Below, one piece after another: positions 6,904-15,325 of a DNA stretch of 30,082 nt. Each line of letters starts with the position of its first letter. Positions within the stretch are counted from its first letter, which is position 1. The translations under genes were made by a program, and so were the position numbers. A model generated the notes under the pieces. The model was given only the letters and a program-made list of their open reading frames with translations, made no database searches and was not told the DNA's origin. Origin of the DNA: CAYSIX01 sp964431205 (lineage in GTDB: Bacteria; Planctomycetota; Phycisphaerae; Phycisphaerales; Phycisphaeraceae); NCBI GenBank assembly GCA_964431205.1, contig CAYSIX010000015.1, positions 1 through 30,082 on the forward strand. The letters run 5' to 3'.

Positions 6904-8538
6904 ATGTCCAACTCGCCCAAGCCCGTGGTCCTGATCGTCCGTGACGGCTGGGGGTGCAACCCCAACCCGCAGCACGACGCGTTCAACGCCGTCAAGCTCG
7001 CGCACACGCCCCGCTGCGATCGTCTGCTGGCCAGCTACCCTTGGACGCTGATCCGCACCAGCGGCGAGGACGTCGGCCTGCCCGAGGGCACGATGGGCAA
7101 CAGCGAGGTGGGTCACCAGAATCTGGGCGCCGGCCGCGTGGTCGACCAGGAGTCCGTGCGGATCACCAAGGCGATCCGCGACGGCTCGTTCTTCGAGAAC
7201 GACGTGCTGCGTTCGGCGGTCGAGGCGGCGAAGCGGGCCGGCGGGAAGGTGCATCTGCTCGGGATCGCGTCGGACGCGGGGGTACACGGCCTGCTCGATC
7301 ACCTGTACGCCTGCGTCGAGCTGTGCAAGCGGCTGGACGTGCCGGCCGATCGCGTCTGCCTGCACCTGTTCACCGACGGACGCGACACCGGCCCCTACAC
7401 CGGCAAGCGGTTCGTTGAGCAGATCGAAGCCAAGTGTCGGGAGCTCGGCGTCGGACGCGTCGTCACGATCTGCGGCCGGTACTACGCCATGGACCGCGAC
7501 AACCGCTGGGAGCGCGTCGAGCGCGCCTACCACGCCCTGACCGAAGCGACCGGCGACACCCCGCACTTCGACGACGCCGCCACGGCCGTCCAGGCCTACT
7601 ACGACGCGCCGACCAATGACAGCCAGAACGGCGACGAGTTCATCACCCCCCGGACCGTCGGCCCCGACCCCGCCGCGACGCGCATCGCCGACGGCGATAC
7701 CGTCATCTTCTACAACTACCGCGGCGACCGGCCCCGCGAGCTGACCCGCGCCTTCGTCATGGACCAGTTCCACGGCCACGTCGCCCCCTCGCCCGACACC
7801 GGCGAGCCCGGCTTCGAGCGCCCCCGTCGCGTTCAGCTCAGCGCCTACGTCACCATGACCGCGTACGACGAGAGCCTCAGCGACATGGTCCGCGTGGCCT
7901 ACCCCAAGCCGCCGAAGATGACCGACATCGGCGGCGAGTACCTGGCCCGGCACGGCCGCAGGCAGTTCCGCTGCGCCGAGACGGAAAAGTTCCCGCACGT
8001 GACGTTTTTCTTCAACGACTACCGTGAGCAGCCGTTCGAGGGCGAGTCGCGGAAGATGGCGCAGTCGCCGAAGGTGGGCACGTACGACCTGCAGCCGCAG
8101 ATGAGCGCCCCGCAGGTGCGCGACCTGGTGCTCGAGCGGATCCACGCCGACGACTGCGAGGACTTCATCCTGGTGAACTTCGCCAACGGGGACATGGTCG
8201 GGCACACGGGCAAGCTGCAGGCGGCGATCCGCGCAGTCGAAGCCGTCGACGAGTGCGTGGGGGCGATCGTGGACGCGACGCTGGCGCGCGGTGGGCGGCT
8301 GATCGTCACCGCCGACCACGGCAACGCCGAGCAGATGTACGACCCCGAGACGGACGCGCCGCACACCGCGCACACGCTCTACGACGTCGAATGCATCCTC
8401 GTCGGCGAGGGGTTGGACCGGAGCGTGACGCTGCGCGAGGGCGGGCGGCTGGCGGACGTGTTCCCCACGGTGCTCGACCTGATGGGCGTGCCGGCGCCGC
8501 AGGCGATGACCGGCCGAAGCCTGCTTTCGGAGCGCTGA
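6904..8538 (+). CDS. gpmI: 2,3-bisphosphoglycerate-independent phosphoglycerate mutase
   Basis: GpmI interconverts 3- and 2-phosphoglycerate in lower glycolysis and gluconeogenesis using two metal ions and a phospho-serine intermediate. The 544-residue product has the metal-binding Asp14 in VLIVRDGWG, the catalytic Ser67 in GTMGNSEVGHQNLGAGR, FTDGRDTGPYTG, CGRYYAMDRDNRWERV, FYNYRGDRPRELTRAF, EKFPHVTFFFNDYREQPF, SPKVGTYDLQPQMSAPQV, NFANGDMVGHTG and TADHGNAEQM. All expected metal and substrate motifs are therefore present. The length is slightly above the usual 510-515 residues. The start at 6904 follows a ribosome site and matches the family's N-terminus; the open frame extends upstream to 6736 but that part has no family motif. 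The stop overlaps the ATG of the glycosyltransferase by one base. Confidence 0.96.
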   Translation: MSNSPKPVVLIVRDGWGCNPNPQHDAFNAVKLAHTPRCDRLLASYPWTLIRTSGEDVGLPEGTMGNSEVGHQNLGAGRVVDQESVRITKAIRDGSFFENDVLRSAVEAAKRAGGKVHLLGIASDAGVHGLLDHLYACVELCKRLDVPADRVCLHLFTDGRDTGPYTGKRFVEQIEAKCRELGVGRVVTICGRYYAMDRDNRWERVERAYHALTEATGDTPHFDDAATAVQAYYDAPTNDSQNGDEFITPRTVGPDPAATRIADGDTVIFYNYRGDRPRELTRAFVMDQFHGHVAPSPDTGEPGFERPRRVQLSAYVTMTAYDESLSDMVRVAYPKPPKMTDIGGEYLARHGRRQFRCAETEKFPHVTFFFNDYREQPFEGESRKMAQSPKVGTYDLQPQMSAPQVRDLVLERIHADDCEDFILVNFANGDMVGHTGKLQAAIRAVEAVDECVGAIVDATLARGGRLIVTADHGNAEQMYDPETDAPHTAHTLYDVECILVGEGLDRSVTLREGGRLADVFPTVLDLMGVPAPQAMTGRSLLSER

Positions 8539-9782
8539 TGTTCGATCACGTGCTCTGGCACCTGGGGCTGCTGATCTGGATCCTGTGGTCCGTGCAGGCG
8601 ATCCTCTCGGTGCTGCAGGTGCGCAAGTTCTCGCGGATGTGGGACCGCGAGCCACGTGAGGACTACGCGGCGTATCGGCCCAAGGCAGCGGTGATCGTGC
8701 CGTTCCGCGGCCTCGAGGTGGACATGGCCGGCGGGATCCGCAGCCTCTGCACGCAGCGGTACCCCGACTACCACCTGCTGCTCGTGGTCGAATCGACCGA
8801 AGACCCGGCGTACGAGGTGATCCGACGTGAGATCGTCAAGTACCCCGACTGCAAGGTCGAGCTGATCATCGCGGGGCTGACCGGCCCGACCGAGGGCCAG
8901 AAGGTGCACAACCAGCTCGCCGCCATCGAGCACCTGAAGCAGAAACAATACGGCGAGGAGGTGTGGGTGTTTGCCGACAGCGACGCCGTCCCCGGCGAGC
9001 ACTGGCTGGGCCACCAGATCGGCCCGCTGTACCAGGACTGGAAGACCGGCGTGACCACCGGCTACCGCTGGCTCGTGCCCGAGAACGTCCGCGGGCTCAA
9101 GGCCGTCTGGAACCACCTGGCCAGCGCGATGAACGCATCGATCGCCTGCTTCTATGGCCGCGACGAGTTCAACCACGCCTGGGGCGGCGCGATGGCCGTC
9201 CGCGTCGACACCGCGCAGCGTGGCGACCTGGTCGGCATGTTCCGCAACACGCTCAGCGACGACTTCCAGCTCAGCAACCTCAGCAAGAAGCTCAGCCTGC
9301 GCATCTACTTCGTGTACCAGTGCCTGGTCCCCGCGCCGATCTCGATGAGCTTGGCCGAGCTGATGAACTTCGCCTACCGGCAGTACACCCTCAGCCGCAT
9401 CTACGCGCCGACGCTCTTCGCCGCGGCGCTGTCGATGCAGGTGCTCTACTTCCTCGGCACGGTGACGTCGATCATCGGGCTGGTGCACGCGCTGTGGGCG
9501 TACCCCGGCACGTGCTGGTGGGTCGTGCCGGCGGCGGCGATGCTGATTGTCTTCGTGGCCAACAAGTGGCGCAGCGTCTACCGCCGCAAGGCCGTCCGCG
9601 CCGCGTTTGATCAGCAGGTGCAGCGCCGCCTACGGGTGGCTTTGTGGATCGACCGCTGGCTCACGCCCGTATACATGACCGCGCACATGCTGCTGATCCT
9701 GCGCGCGGCGTTCGGCAACACGTTCGACTGGCGCGGGACGGTGTACCGCCTGCACGGCCCGCAGAACATCGAGCGGCTGTAG
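8538..9782 (+). CDS. membrane glycosyltransferase family 2 (ceramide glucosyltransferase-like)
   Basis: The 414-residue protein starts with one membrane segment (about residues 5-27), carries a GT-A catalytic domain, and ends with hydrophobic segments (about 292-325, 335-352 and near 388). Visible catalytic features are AVIVPFRG (about 51-58), the metal-binding DSD at 147-149 in WVFADSDAVPGEHW, WGGAMAVR (215-222), Asp241-Asp242 in LSDDFQLS, and RQYTLSR (281-287) at the place of the (Q/R)xxRW motif. This order resembles the ceramide glucosyltransferase/HpnI branch, in which a nucleotide-sugar is used to glycosylate a lipid at the inner membrane. The donor and acceptor cannot be told from the sequence. 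The ATG overlaps the gpmI stop (TGATG), so the two genes are translationally coupled although no metabolic link is obvious. Confidence 0.82.
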   Translation: MFDHVLWHLGLLIWILWSVQAILSVLQVRKFSRMWDREPREDYAAYRPKAAVIVPFRGLEVDMAGGIRSLCTQRYPDYHLLLVVESTEDPAYEVIRREIVKYPDCKVELIIAGLTGPTEGQKVHNQLAAIEHLKQKQYGEEVWVFADSDAVPGEHWLGHQIGPLYQDWKTGVTTGYRWLVPENVRGLKAVWNHLASAMNASIACFYGRDEFNHAWGGAMAVRVDTAQRGDLVGMFRNTLSDDFQLSNLSKKLSLRIYFVYQCLVPAPISMSLAELMNFAYRQYTLSRIYAPTLFAAALSMQVLYFLGTVTSIIGLVHALWAYPGTCWWVVPAAAMLIVFVANKWRSVYRRKAVRAAFDQQVQRRLRVALWIDRWLTPVYMTAHMLLILRAAFGNTFDWRGTVYRLHGPQNIERL

Positions 9783-9974
9783 CGGCCCGAACCATCGTTC
9801 GCGCGGCGGCGCATCGAGAAGAACGTGCGAACCCGCGGTCAGCCGACCACACCCGGCGCCGGCCGGTGCGTCCGACCTGCCCCAACCCGCTGCCCGCTTG
9901 CCTTGAAAGGACCGATTTCCGGCTCAACCACGCGCCGCGAACCGAATCGCGCGTTGCCTGACACCGATGCCTCG
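9783..9974. other. convergent gap without a recognisable gene
   Basis: These 192 bases lie between the glycosyltransferase and the end of the GH140-like gene on the other strand. The only structure I see is the 14-base near-palindrome GCGCCGGCCGGTGC around 9858-9871, without a T-run. It could serve as a two-way terminator, but the support is weak. Confidence 0.4.
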
Positions 9975-11342
9975 TCACCGCGCCGACTCACGCCGCGGCC
10001 ATGCAGATGCACCCGGCTCGCCATAGCCGACCGCCGCTTCGTCGAGGACCAGCACCCAGTCGCCGTCGGCCGGGCTCACGAAGCACCCGTCGTCGGGCAC
10101 TTCGGTCTCATGAGCGACCCCGCCACGCGGATCGAAGAACCAGCCTCGCAGCGCCCGCCCGCCAAAGGCCTCCATCCGCACGCTCAGCTCGCCGTCGTCG
10201 GGCATGTAGATCATCGCGTAGGTCGCCTCGAGGTCACGCGTCGCCGCCGCACGCCGCGGCCCACGCTCGATCAGCCGGGGGTCCGGCACGCGTGTGAGGA
10301 ACGGCCTCGACTCGATCAGCCGCCTCAGGTGCCCCATCTGGAACGCCGCCGGGTAATCCATCGCCTGGTGCCACGGCGTGTCCGCGCGAAGAAACGGTGT
10401 ACGCAGCTTCGGCACGATGGGCTCCCGCGCCGGCTCCCACATCATCCACACCTCGTGGGCACCGTAGGTGTGTCCGAACGCACCGCTGAAGACAGACTGG
10501 TAGGCACACCGACGCACGTCCGTCGCCGTCAGCTTGGGCGCGTCCGGCCGCACCCACTCGGGCAACCGCTCGTAACACGGCTCCCCGTTGACCACGGGCC
10601 GCGTCGGCCGAAGGTCATAGTCCTGTGACACCCCTTCGCAAACGTCCACGCTCCCGCTGTGCCCGGACTGGATCATGTTGAAGCTCAACCAGGGCTCGTG
10701 ATGGAACGCGCGGGACGAGCTGGACTGTCCGCGGGGGTGGTAGGTCATGACCAGCGCGTCGTAGTCCTCACGCCCGGTCGCCCCCTCCGCGATGCCTCGT
10801 GCCATCTCCTGCCACGTCCGCACGCCGGTCTGCCACGCGTCGCGGTCCCCGCCCAGGACCCAGAGGATGTTGTCCCATTCGCCGAGGCGTTCAGCCAGGA
10901 AGCGACCCCACGCGTATGCGTTCGCGCCACGGGTCGGATCGAAAAGATGATGCGTGTGAAACAGCGGGTGAACCTCCACGCCGGCGTAGGCGCCCCACGT
11001 CGGGAGCAGGGCAACGATCATGCCGCGCTCGGCGGCCGCGGCGATGAAGAACGCGACGAGGTCGAAGTACTTCTCGTTCGGCCGCGCGGGGTCACAATCG
11101 TGCAGGGGCAGCTCGCCCTCGGCGTTCGGCTCGTCCAGGCCGTTGATCTCAGCCAGGACGACCGTCTGCACGACGGTGAACCCCTTGGCCTGGCGGTTGT
11201 CCAGGAACCCGGTCATCTGCTCGCGATCGAGCCGGTGCAGAGCCTCCCAGGCGGTGTCGCCGAGCCAGAAGAAGGGATGGCCACCGTCGCGTTCGACCAG
11301 GTAACGGCGGGTGTCCGAGACACGCAGACGGCATTCGGCCAT
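9975..11342 (-). CDS. GH140-like (DUF4038) glycoside hydrolase
   Basis: The 455-residue protein matches the apiosidase-like DUF4038 family followed by the small 'collagen-binding' C-terminal domain that usually accompanies it. Early motifs are HPFFWLGDTAWE (about 22-33) and GFTVVQTVVLAE. The putative acid/base Asp166 lies in ILWVLGGDRDAW and the putative nucleophile Glu254 in PVVNGEPCYE. The C-terminal domain has ATYAMIYMPDDGELSVRM and LRGWFFDPRGG. GH140 of Bacteroides cleaves apiose from rhamnogalacturonan II, but most DUF4038 proteins are uncharacterised, so the substrate here is open. No signal peptide is visible, which suggests an intracellular enzyme. ATG 11342 is chosen because GAGGAG lies six bases upstream; the frame extends 17 codons further. 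The gene diverges from the exported GH-A hydrolase. Confidence 0.82.
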   Translation of the reverse strand: MAECRLRVSDTRRYLVERDGGHPFFWLGDTAWEALHRLDREQMTGFLDNRQAKGFTVVQTVVLAEINGLDEPNAEGELPLHDCDPARPNEKYFDLVAFFIAAAAERGMIVALLPTWGAYAGVEVHPLFHTHHLFDPTRGANAYAWGRFLAERLGEWDNILWVLGGDRDAWQTGVRTWQEMARGIAEGATGREDYDALVMTYHPRGQSSSSRAFHHEPWLSFNMIQSGHSGSVDVCEGVSQDYDLRPTRPVVNGEPCYERLPEWVRPDAPKLTATDVRRCAYQSVFSGAFGHTYGAHEVWMMWEPAREPIVPKLRTPFLRADTPWHQAMDYPAAFQMGHLRRLIESRPFLTRVPDPRLIERGPRRAAATRDLEATYAMIYMPDDGELSVRMEAFGGRALRGWFFDPRGGVAHETEVPDDGCFVSPADGDWVLVLDEAAVGYGEPGASAWPRRESAR

Positions 11343-11348
11343 GACTGG

Positions 11349-11354
11349 CTCCTC
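11349..11354 (-). promoter_or_regulatory. Shine-Dalgarno site of the GH140-like gene
   Basis: On the minus strand GAGGAG lies six bases before ATG 11342. It decides the start codon against the longer open frame. Confidence 0.75.
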
Positions 11355-11380
11355 GGGGCGCTTCAACGCGGGGCCCGGAG

Positions 11381-11416
11381 ATGCTATCCTCATCCCACGT
11401 TTAACGTTTCATCATT
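11381..11416. promoter_or_regulatory. divergent promoter region of the carbohydrate locus
   Basis: The 134 bases between the GH140-like and GH-A genes hold overlapping -10-like hexamers: TATCCT at 11385-11390 on the plus strand and TAGCAT (complement of 11381-11386) on the minus strand. Directly beside them the AT-rich stretch GTTTAACGTTTCATCA stands out from the GC-rich surroundings. It contains the palindrome AACGTT and loosely resembles a LacI-family operator, but the two halves match only partly. A shared regulator site is a plausible inference; no regulator gene is in the window. Confidence 0.3.
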
Positions 11417-11476
11417 GCGAGACTAACGCTCCGGCACTCAAATGCAATCCGCTCACCCCCACTGAGGAAAACCACG

Positions 11477-13768
11477 ATGCCCACACCTCTCTCAAGCCTG
11501 TCTGTCGCCGACCCGTTGCGCCTCGTGTCCGCTTCCCTGCTGATCACGCTCTGCGCCTCCACCGCGGTCACGGCCCTCGCCGGCGACACCGCCATGGACG
11601 ACTGGTACCCCTTTCAACCCACGTCCACGCCCGATCCCGGCGCGATCGGCCTGAACGACTGGCTCGAGTCCCCCGCCGGCGCCCGCGGCTTCGTCACCAT
11701 CGAAGGCGACCGCTTCGCCTTCGAGGACGGCACACCTGTCTCCTTCTGGGGCATCAACCACGGCAACAAGACCTGTGCCCCCGAACACGACGACGCCGAC
11801 TTCCGCGCCCCGTTCTACCGCAAGTACGGCGTCAACTGCGTCCGTATGCACAAGTTCACCTGGGCCGGCGGCAACCAGGGCATCGGCGACCCCCACGACT
11901 CGACCCGACTCACCGACGAGGGCTGGGACCGCTTCGACTACTACGTCGCCCGGCTCAAGGAGCAGGGCATCTACCACGGCTGGTCGCACATCTACGGCCA
12001 GAGGCTCCAGGAGGCCGACCGCGACCGCGTGCTGGCGTACGACGAAATCAAGGCACTGGAGGGCGGGCACCTGGCCGGCTCGACGATCGGCCTGGTCAAC
12101 TTCGCCCCCGACCTCCAGGACATCTCCATCCAGCTCACCGTCAACATGCTCAATCACGTGAACCCGTACACCGGCAAGCGGTACGCGGACGAGCCGGCGC
12201 TCGCGTTCATCGAGTTCCAGAACGAGGACGACATCTACTTCGCCACCACGCACGACCGGGTGATGAAATGCCCGACGTACAAGCGGCTGTTCTGTGAGCT
12301 GTTCTCCGACTGGCTGCGTGAGAAGTACGGCAGCCACGAGGCGCTGGCGGAGGCCTGGGGCCGGGGCCTGAACGCCTACCCCGAGTTCATGGCAAACGAG
12401 CACCTGGACCGGCGGAACGTCTTTCCGATCGCGCACCACTGGTGGTACAGCCGCGAGGGCTTCGAGAACCAGTCTCGGACGAAGGGCGCGGGCCAGCGTC
12501 TGCTGGACACGGCCGCGTTCCTGCACGAGACGCAGAACGCGTTCTACCGCCGGTTCGCCGAGGCGGTGCGCGCCACGGGGTACAAGGGCCCGCTGGTCGG
12601 TTCCTGCTGGCAGGCGGGCGACGGGATCGGGCACTACTACAACCTCTGGTCGGACGCGCGGGTAGGGATCATCGACCGGCACAACTACTTCGGCGGCAGC
12701 GGCGGGCACCGGCTCCGCCCCGGGCCCGTGGACCCGGCGGCGATGGTCGATCGGCCCGGCTCGGGCCTGCTGGGCACGGGCATGCAGGCCGTCGCCGATC
12801 GGCCCTTCGCGCTGTCGGAGTGGATGTCGCTGATCCCCAACCAGTGGATCGCCGAGGCGACGCCGATCATCGCCATCTACGGCATGGGCCTGCAGGGCTG
12901 GGACGCGTCGTACCACTTCGCCTCGTCCGGTCGCGGCTTCACGGAGACGGTCAGCTACCGCGGCGGCAACATCTACAACGTCGATTCGCCGACACAGCTC
13001 GGGCTTTACCCGGCGCTGGCGCGGATCGTGCACCGCGGCGACGTGGCCGAGGGCGACGTCGTCGCCACCCGTTACGTCAGTCGCGACGACCTGCGGCGCG
13101 GCGAGCTGCCCTTCGACGAGTCCGTTGAGCAGGCCGGCGACGTCAAAGCCTTCGGCGGCGCGATCCCCGCCGAGGCGCTGGCCATCGGTCGCGTGCTCGT
13201 CGATTTCGTCGAGCGGTCCCGCCCGCCCGACGTCGCCGACCTTGATGCGTATCGTGGCGACGGTTTGACCCACAGCACGACCGGACAGCTCGCCTGGCGC
13301 CACGACGGTGCACACACCGGCTACTTCACCGTCGACACGCCCGCGACGCGCGCCGCCGTCGGCTTCCTGCCCGCGCGGCCGCTGCGCCTCGGCGGCCTGA
13401 CCCTCGAGCCGACCGACCAGTTCGCCGTCGTCCTTGTCACCGCGCTCGGCCGCGACCAGACCCTCGACGACGCCGACCGCCTGCTCGTGACCGTCATGGC
13501 CCGCGCCCGCAACAGCGGCATGCACTACAGCGACGACGGCACCGAGCTGCTCGAGCTGGGCGGCCCGCCCATCCTGCTGGAGCCCGTCCGGGCCACGCTG
13601 CGATTCGACGACGCCGACACGCCCGCCACCGTCCGCCTGCTCGATCACGATGGCCTGTCCACCGATCGCACCCGCCCGCTCGACGACGGTCGCCTCGTCA
13701 TAGACGGACGCGCGGACCGCACCCCCTACTACCTCATCGAACGCGACTCCGCCGCCGCCAGCCGCTAA
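11477..13768 (+). CDS. exported clan GH-A glycoside hydrolase (GH5-like)
   Basis: This 763-residue protein begins with a signal-peptide-like stretch (LLITLCASTAVTALAG, about residues 21-37), so it is probably exported. The catalytic part starts with GRDxFAFEDGTPVSFWGINHGN-like sequence near residue 75, as in cellulase-family proteins, and carries YGVNCVRMHKFTWAGG. The putative acid/base is Glu250 in FIEFQNEDDIYF, the Asn-Glu pair typical of clan GH-A. The putative nucleophile is Glu448 in PFALSEWMSLIPN. The spacing of about 200 residues suits a TIM barrel. The last 200 residues look like a beta-rich accessory domain. I cannot assign a CAZy family or substrate with confidence. A ribosome site GAGG lies nine bases before the ATG. 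The sulfatase follows after 32 bases, so they probably share a transcript. Confidence 0.72.
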   Translation: MPTPLSSLSVADPLRLVSASLLITLCASTAVTALAGDTAMDDWYPFQPTSTPDPGAIGLNDWLESPAGARGFVTIEGDRFAFEDGTPVSFWGINHGNKTCAPEHDDADFRAPFYRKYGVNCVRMHKFTWAGGNQGIGDPHDSTRLTDEGWDRFDYYVARLKEQGIYHGWSHIYGQRLQEADRDRVLAYDEIKALEGGHLAGSTIGLVNFAPDLQDISIQLTVNMLNHVNPYTGKRYADEPALAFIEFQNEDDIYFATTHDRVMKCPTYKRLFCELFSDWLREKYGSHEALAEAWGRGLNAYPEFMANEHLDRRNVFPIAHHWWYSREGFENQSRTKGAGQRLLDTAAFLHETQNAFYRRFAEAVRATGYKGPLVGSCWQAGDGIGHYYNLWSDARVGIIDRHNYFGGSGGHRLRPGPVDPAAMVDRPGSGLLGTGMQAVADRPFALSEWMSLIPNQWIAEATPIIAIYGMGLQGWDASYHFASSGRGFTETVSYRGGNIYNVDSPTQLGLYPALARIVHRGDVAEGDVVATRYVSRDDLRRGELPFDESVEQAGDVKAFGGAIPAEALAIGRVLVDFVERSRPPDVADLDAYRGDGLTHSTTGQLAWRHDGAHTGYFTVDTPATRAAVGFLPARPLRLGGLTLEPTDQFAVVLVTALGRDQTLDDADRLLVTVMARARNSGMHYSDDGTELLELGGPPILLEPVRATLRFDDADTPATVRLLDHDGLSTDRTRPLDDGRLVIDGRADRTPYYLIERDSAAASR

Positions 13769-13787
13769 CCTGTCCCCACCTCCTCGC

Positions 13788-13796
13788 AGGAAAGGA
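13788..13796 (+). promoter_or_regulatory. Shine-Dalgarno site of the sulfatase
   Basis: AGGAAAGGA lies just before ATG 13801 and fixes the sulfatase start. The gap from the previous stop is only 32 bases, which supports co-transcription. Confidence 0.65.
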
Positions 13797-13800
13797 CGCC

Positions 13801-15270
13801 ATGCCCGACCCCGTCGCCCGGCCCAACATCCTCCTAATCACCACCGATCAGCAGCGGCACGACACCTGCGGGCCCGACGCGCCGCCCTTCATGCGCACGC
13901 CACACTTCGACCACCTGACCCGCGAGGGCGTCCGCTTCCGCCGCGCCTACGCCGACTGCCCCATCTGCGTGCCCTCCCGCGTCACGATCATGTCCGGCCG
14001 AACGATCTACAGCCACGGCATGACACACTTCGGCGACACCCGCAGCGTGCTGGAGAACGACGACTCGCTCCCGAACTGCCTCAACCGCCTCGGCTACCAC
14101 ACCATCGCCGTCGGCAAGATGCACTTCTCCCCCCAGCGCAGTCGCCACGGCTTCCAGGAGATGATCATCCCCGACGATTACTACCGTTGGATGCGCACCA
14201 CCGGCCACCCCTACCAGCCGATGCGGCACGGCCTGGGCCAGAACGAGCTTTACCCCGGCATGGCCACCGTGCCCGAGAGCCTGACGCTCACGTCCTGGAC
14301 CGCCGAGCAGTGCGTCCAGTACATCCGCGAACGACGCGACCCCAACCGCCCCTTCTTCATGTGGTGCTCGTTCTCCAAGCCCCACCCCCCGCTCGATCCC
14401 CCCGAGCCGTACTACTCCATGTACCGCGACTGCGACATCCCCGAGCCCGTCTTCGGAGACTGGTCCGACGACGGGCGCGCACCCGAGCAGTTCAAACGCA
14501 ATCGCCAGTTGCAGTCGTACGACATGGTCCCGCCGCAGATCATCCGCGAGGCGCGGGCGGCGTACTACGGCCTGATCACGCAGAACGACTACAACATGGG
14601 CTGGGTCTTCGCCGCGCTGCAGGATCGCGGCCTGTTCAACGAGACGCTGATCCTCTACACGTCGGACCACGGCGAATACCTGGGGGACCACCACAGCGGC
14701 GGGAAGCTGCACTGGCACGAGCCGTCGGCCCACGTGCCGTTCGCGATGCGCCTGCCGCGGTCGTGGGAGCCGCGTCTGCACGGCACGACGTCCGATGCGC
14801 TGGTGACCCTGGCCGACATCCTGCCCACGGTGGTGCGCGCCGCCGGCGGCGAGCCGCCCGAAGCCGCCGACGGCCAGGACCTCGTCGCCGTGGCACGCGG
14901 TGAACACCCGGCGCCGCGCGACGCGCTGTTCGGTGCCTGCGGCTCGGGCGACCCGATCAAGCACTATTACGCGATCACCGACGGCCGCTGGAAGTACATC
15001 CACTACACCGAGGGCCCCTGTGAACAACTGTTCGATCTCCAGAACGATCCGCGGGAGCTGACGAACCTGGCCGAGCATCCCGAGCACGTCGACGTCCGGC
15101 ATCGACTTCGCGACCGACTGATCGAGCACGTGCGCGCGACGCAGCCGGACTGGCTCGAGGACGATCGCCTGCCGCAGCGACCGCCCGCCGGCGACAGCGA
15201 GGCGGACCGCCGCAGCCGCTTCTGGCCCGGCTACCACACCGACCTGTACGAGGTGGACGTGCGCCATTGA
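13801..15270 (+). CDS. type I sulfatase (formylglycine-dependent)
   Basis: The 489-residue protein is an S1-family sulfatase that removes sulfate esters. Asp16 in NILLITTDQQRHD binds the metal. The modification motif is CVPSR (Cys56) within DCPICVPSRVTIMSGR; this cysteine must be converted to formylglycine by a separate maturation enzyme that is not in the window. Other family motifs are GYHTIAVGKMHF, FFMWCSFSKPHPPLDPP, and LILYTSDHGEYLGDHH with Asp289-His290. HWHEPSAHVPFAMRLP and the C-terminal WKYIHYTEGPCEQLFDLQNDP are also typical. No signal peptide is seen, which is unusual for planctomycete sulfatases acting on polymers and suggests action on imported oligosaccharides. It lies between two glycoside hydrolase genes, so the substrate is probably a sulfated glycan. 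I cannot name the sulfatase subfamily. Confidence 0.93.
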   Translation: MPDPVARPNILLITTDQQRHDTCGPDAPPFMRTPHFDHLTREGVRFRRAYADCPICVPSRVTIMSGRTIYSHGMTHFGDTRSVLENDDSLPNCLNRLGYHTIAVGKMHFSPQRSRHGFQEMIIPDDYYRWMRTTGHPYQPMRHGLGQNELYPGMATVPESLTLTSWTAEQCVQYIRERRDPNRPFFMWCSFSKPHPPLDPPEPYYSMYRDCDIPEPVFGDWSDDGRAPEQFKRNRQLQSYDMVPPQIIREARAAYYGLITQNDYNMGWVFAALQDRGLFNETLILYTSDHGEYLGDHHSGGKLHWHEPSAHVPFAMRLPRSWEPRLHGTTSDALVTLADILPTVVRAAGGEPPEAADGQDLVAVARGEHPAPRDALFGACGSGDPIKHYYAITDGRWKYIHYTEGPCEQLFDLQNDPRELTNLAEHPEHVDVRHRLRDRLIEHVRATQPDWLEDDRLPQRPPAGDSEADRRSRFWPGYHTDLYEVDVRH

Positions 15271-15325
15271 CCCGCCGCTCGCCCCTCGCCCCGTCCGGGA
15301 CCGCCCCCACCTCGCGAAACCCACC

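Noticed and set aside
6274..8655. Long minus-strand frame opposite gpmI
   Set aside because: It covers gpmI and crosses other genes with no recognisable domain.
11397..11416. LacI-family operator
   Set aside because: Around the central CG only three of five positions are symmetric, and no LacI-type regulator is nearby; kept only as a possible operator.
11492..13648. Long minus-strand frame opposite the GH-A hydrolase; similar frames oppose the sulfatase (13834-15324) and GH78-like gene (15506-17707)
   Set aside because: All mirror genes with visible catalytic residues and have shadow-type composition.
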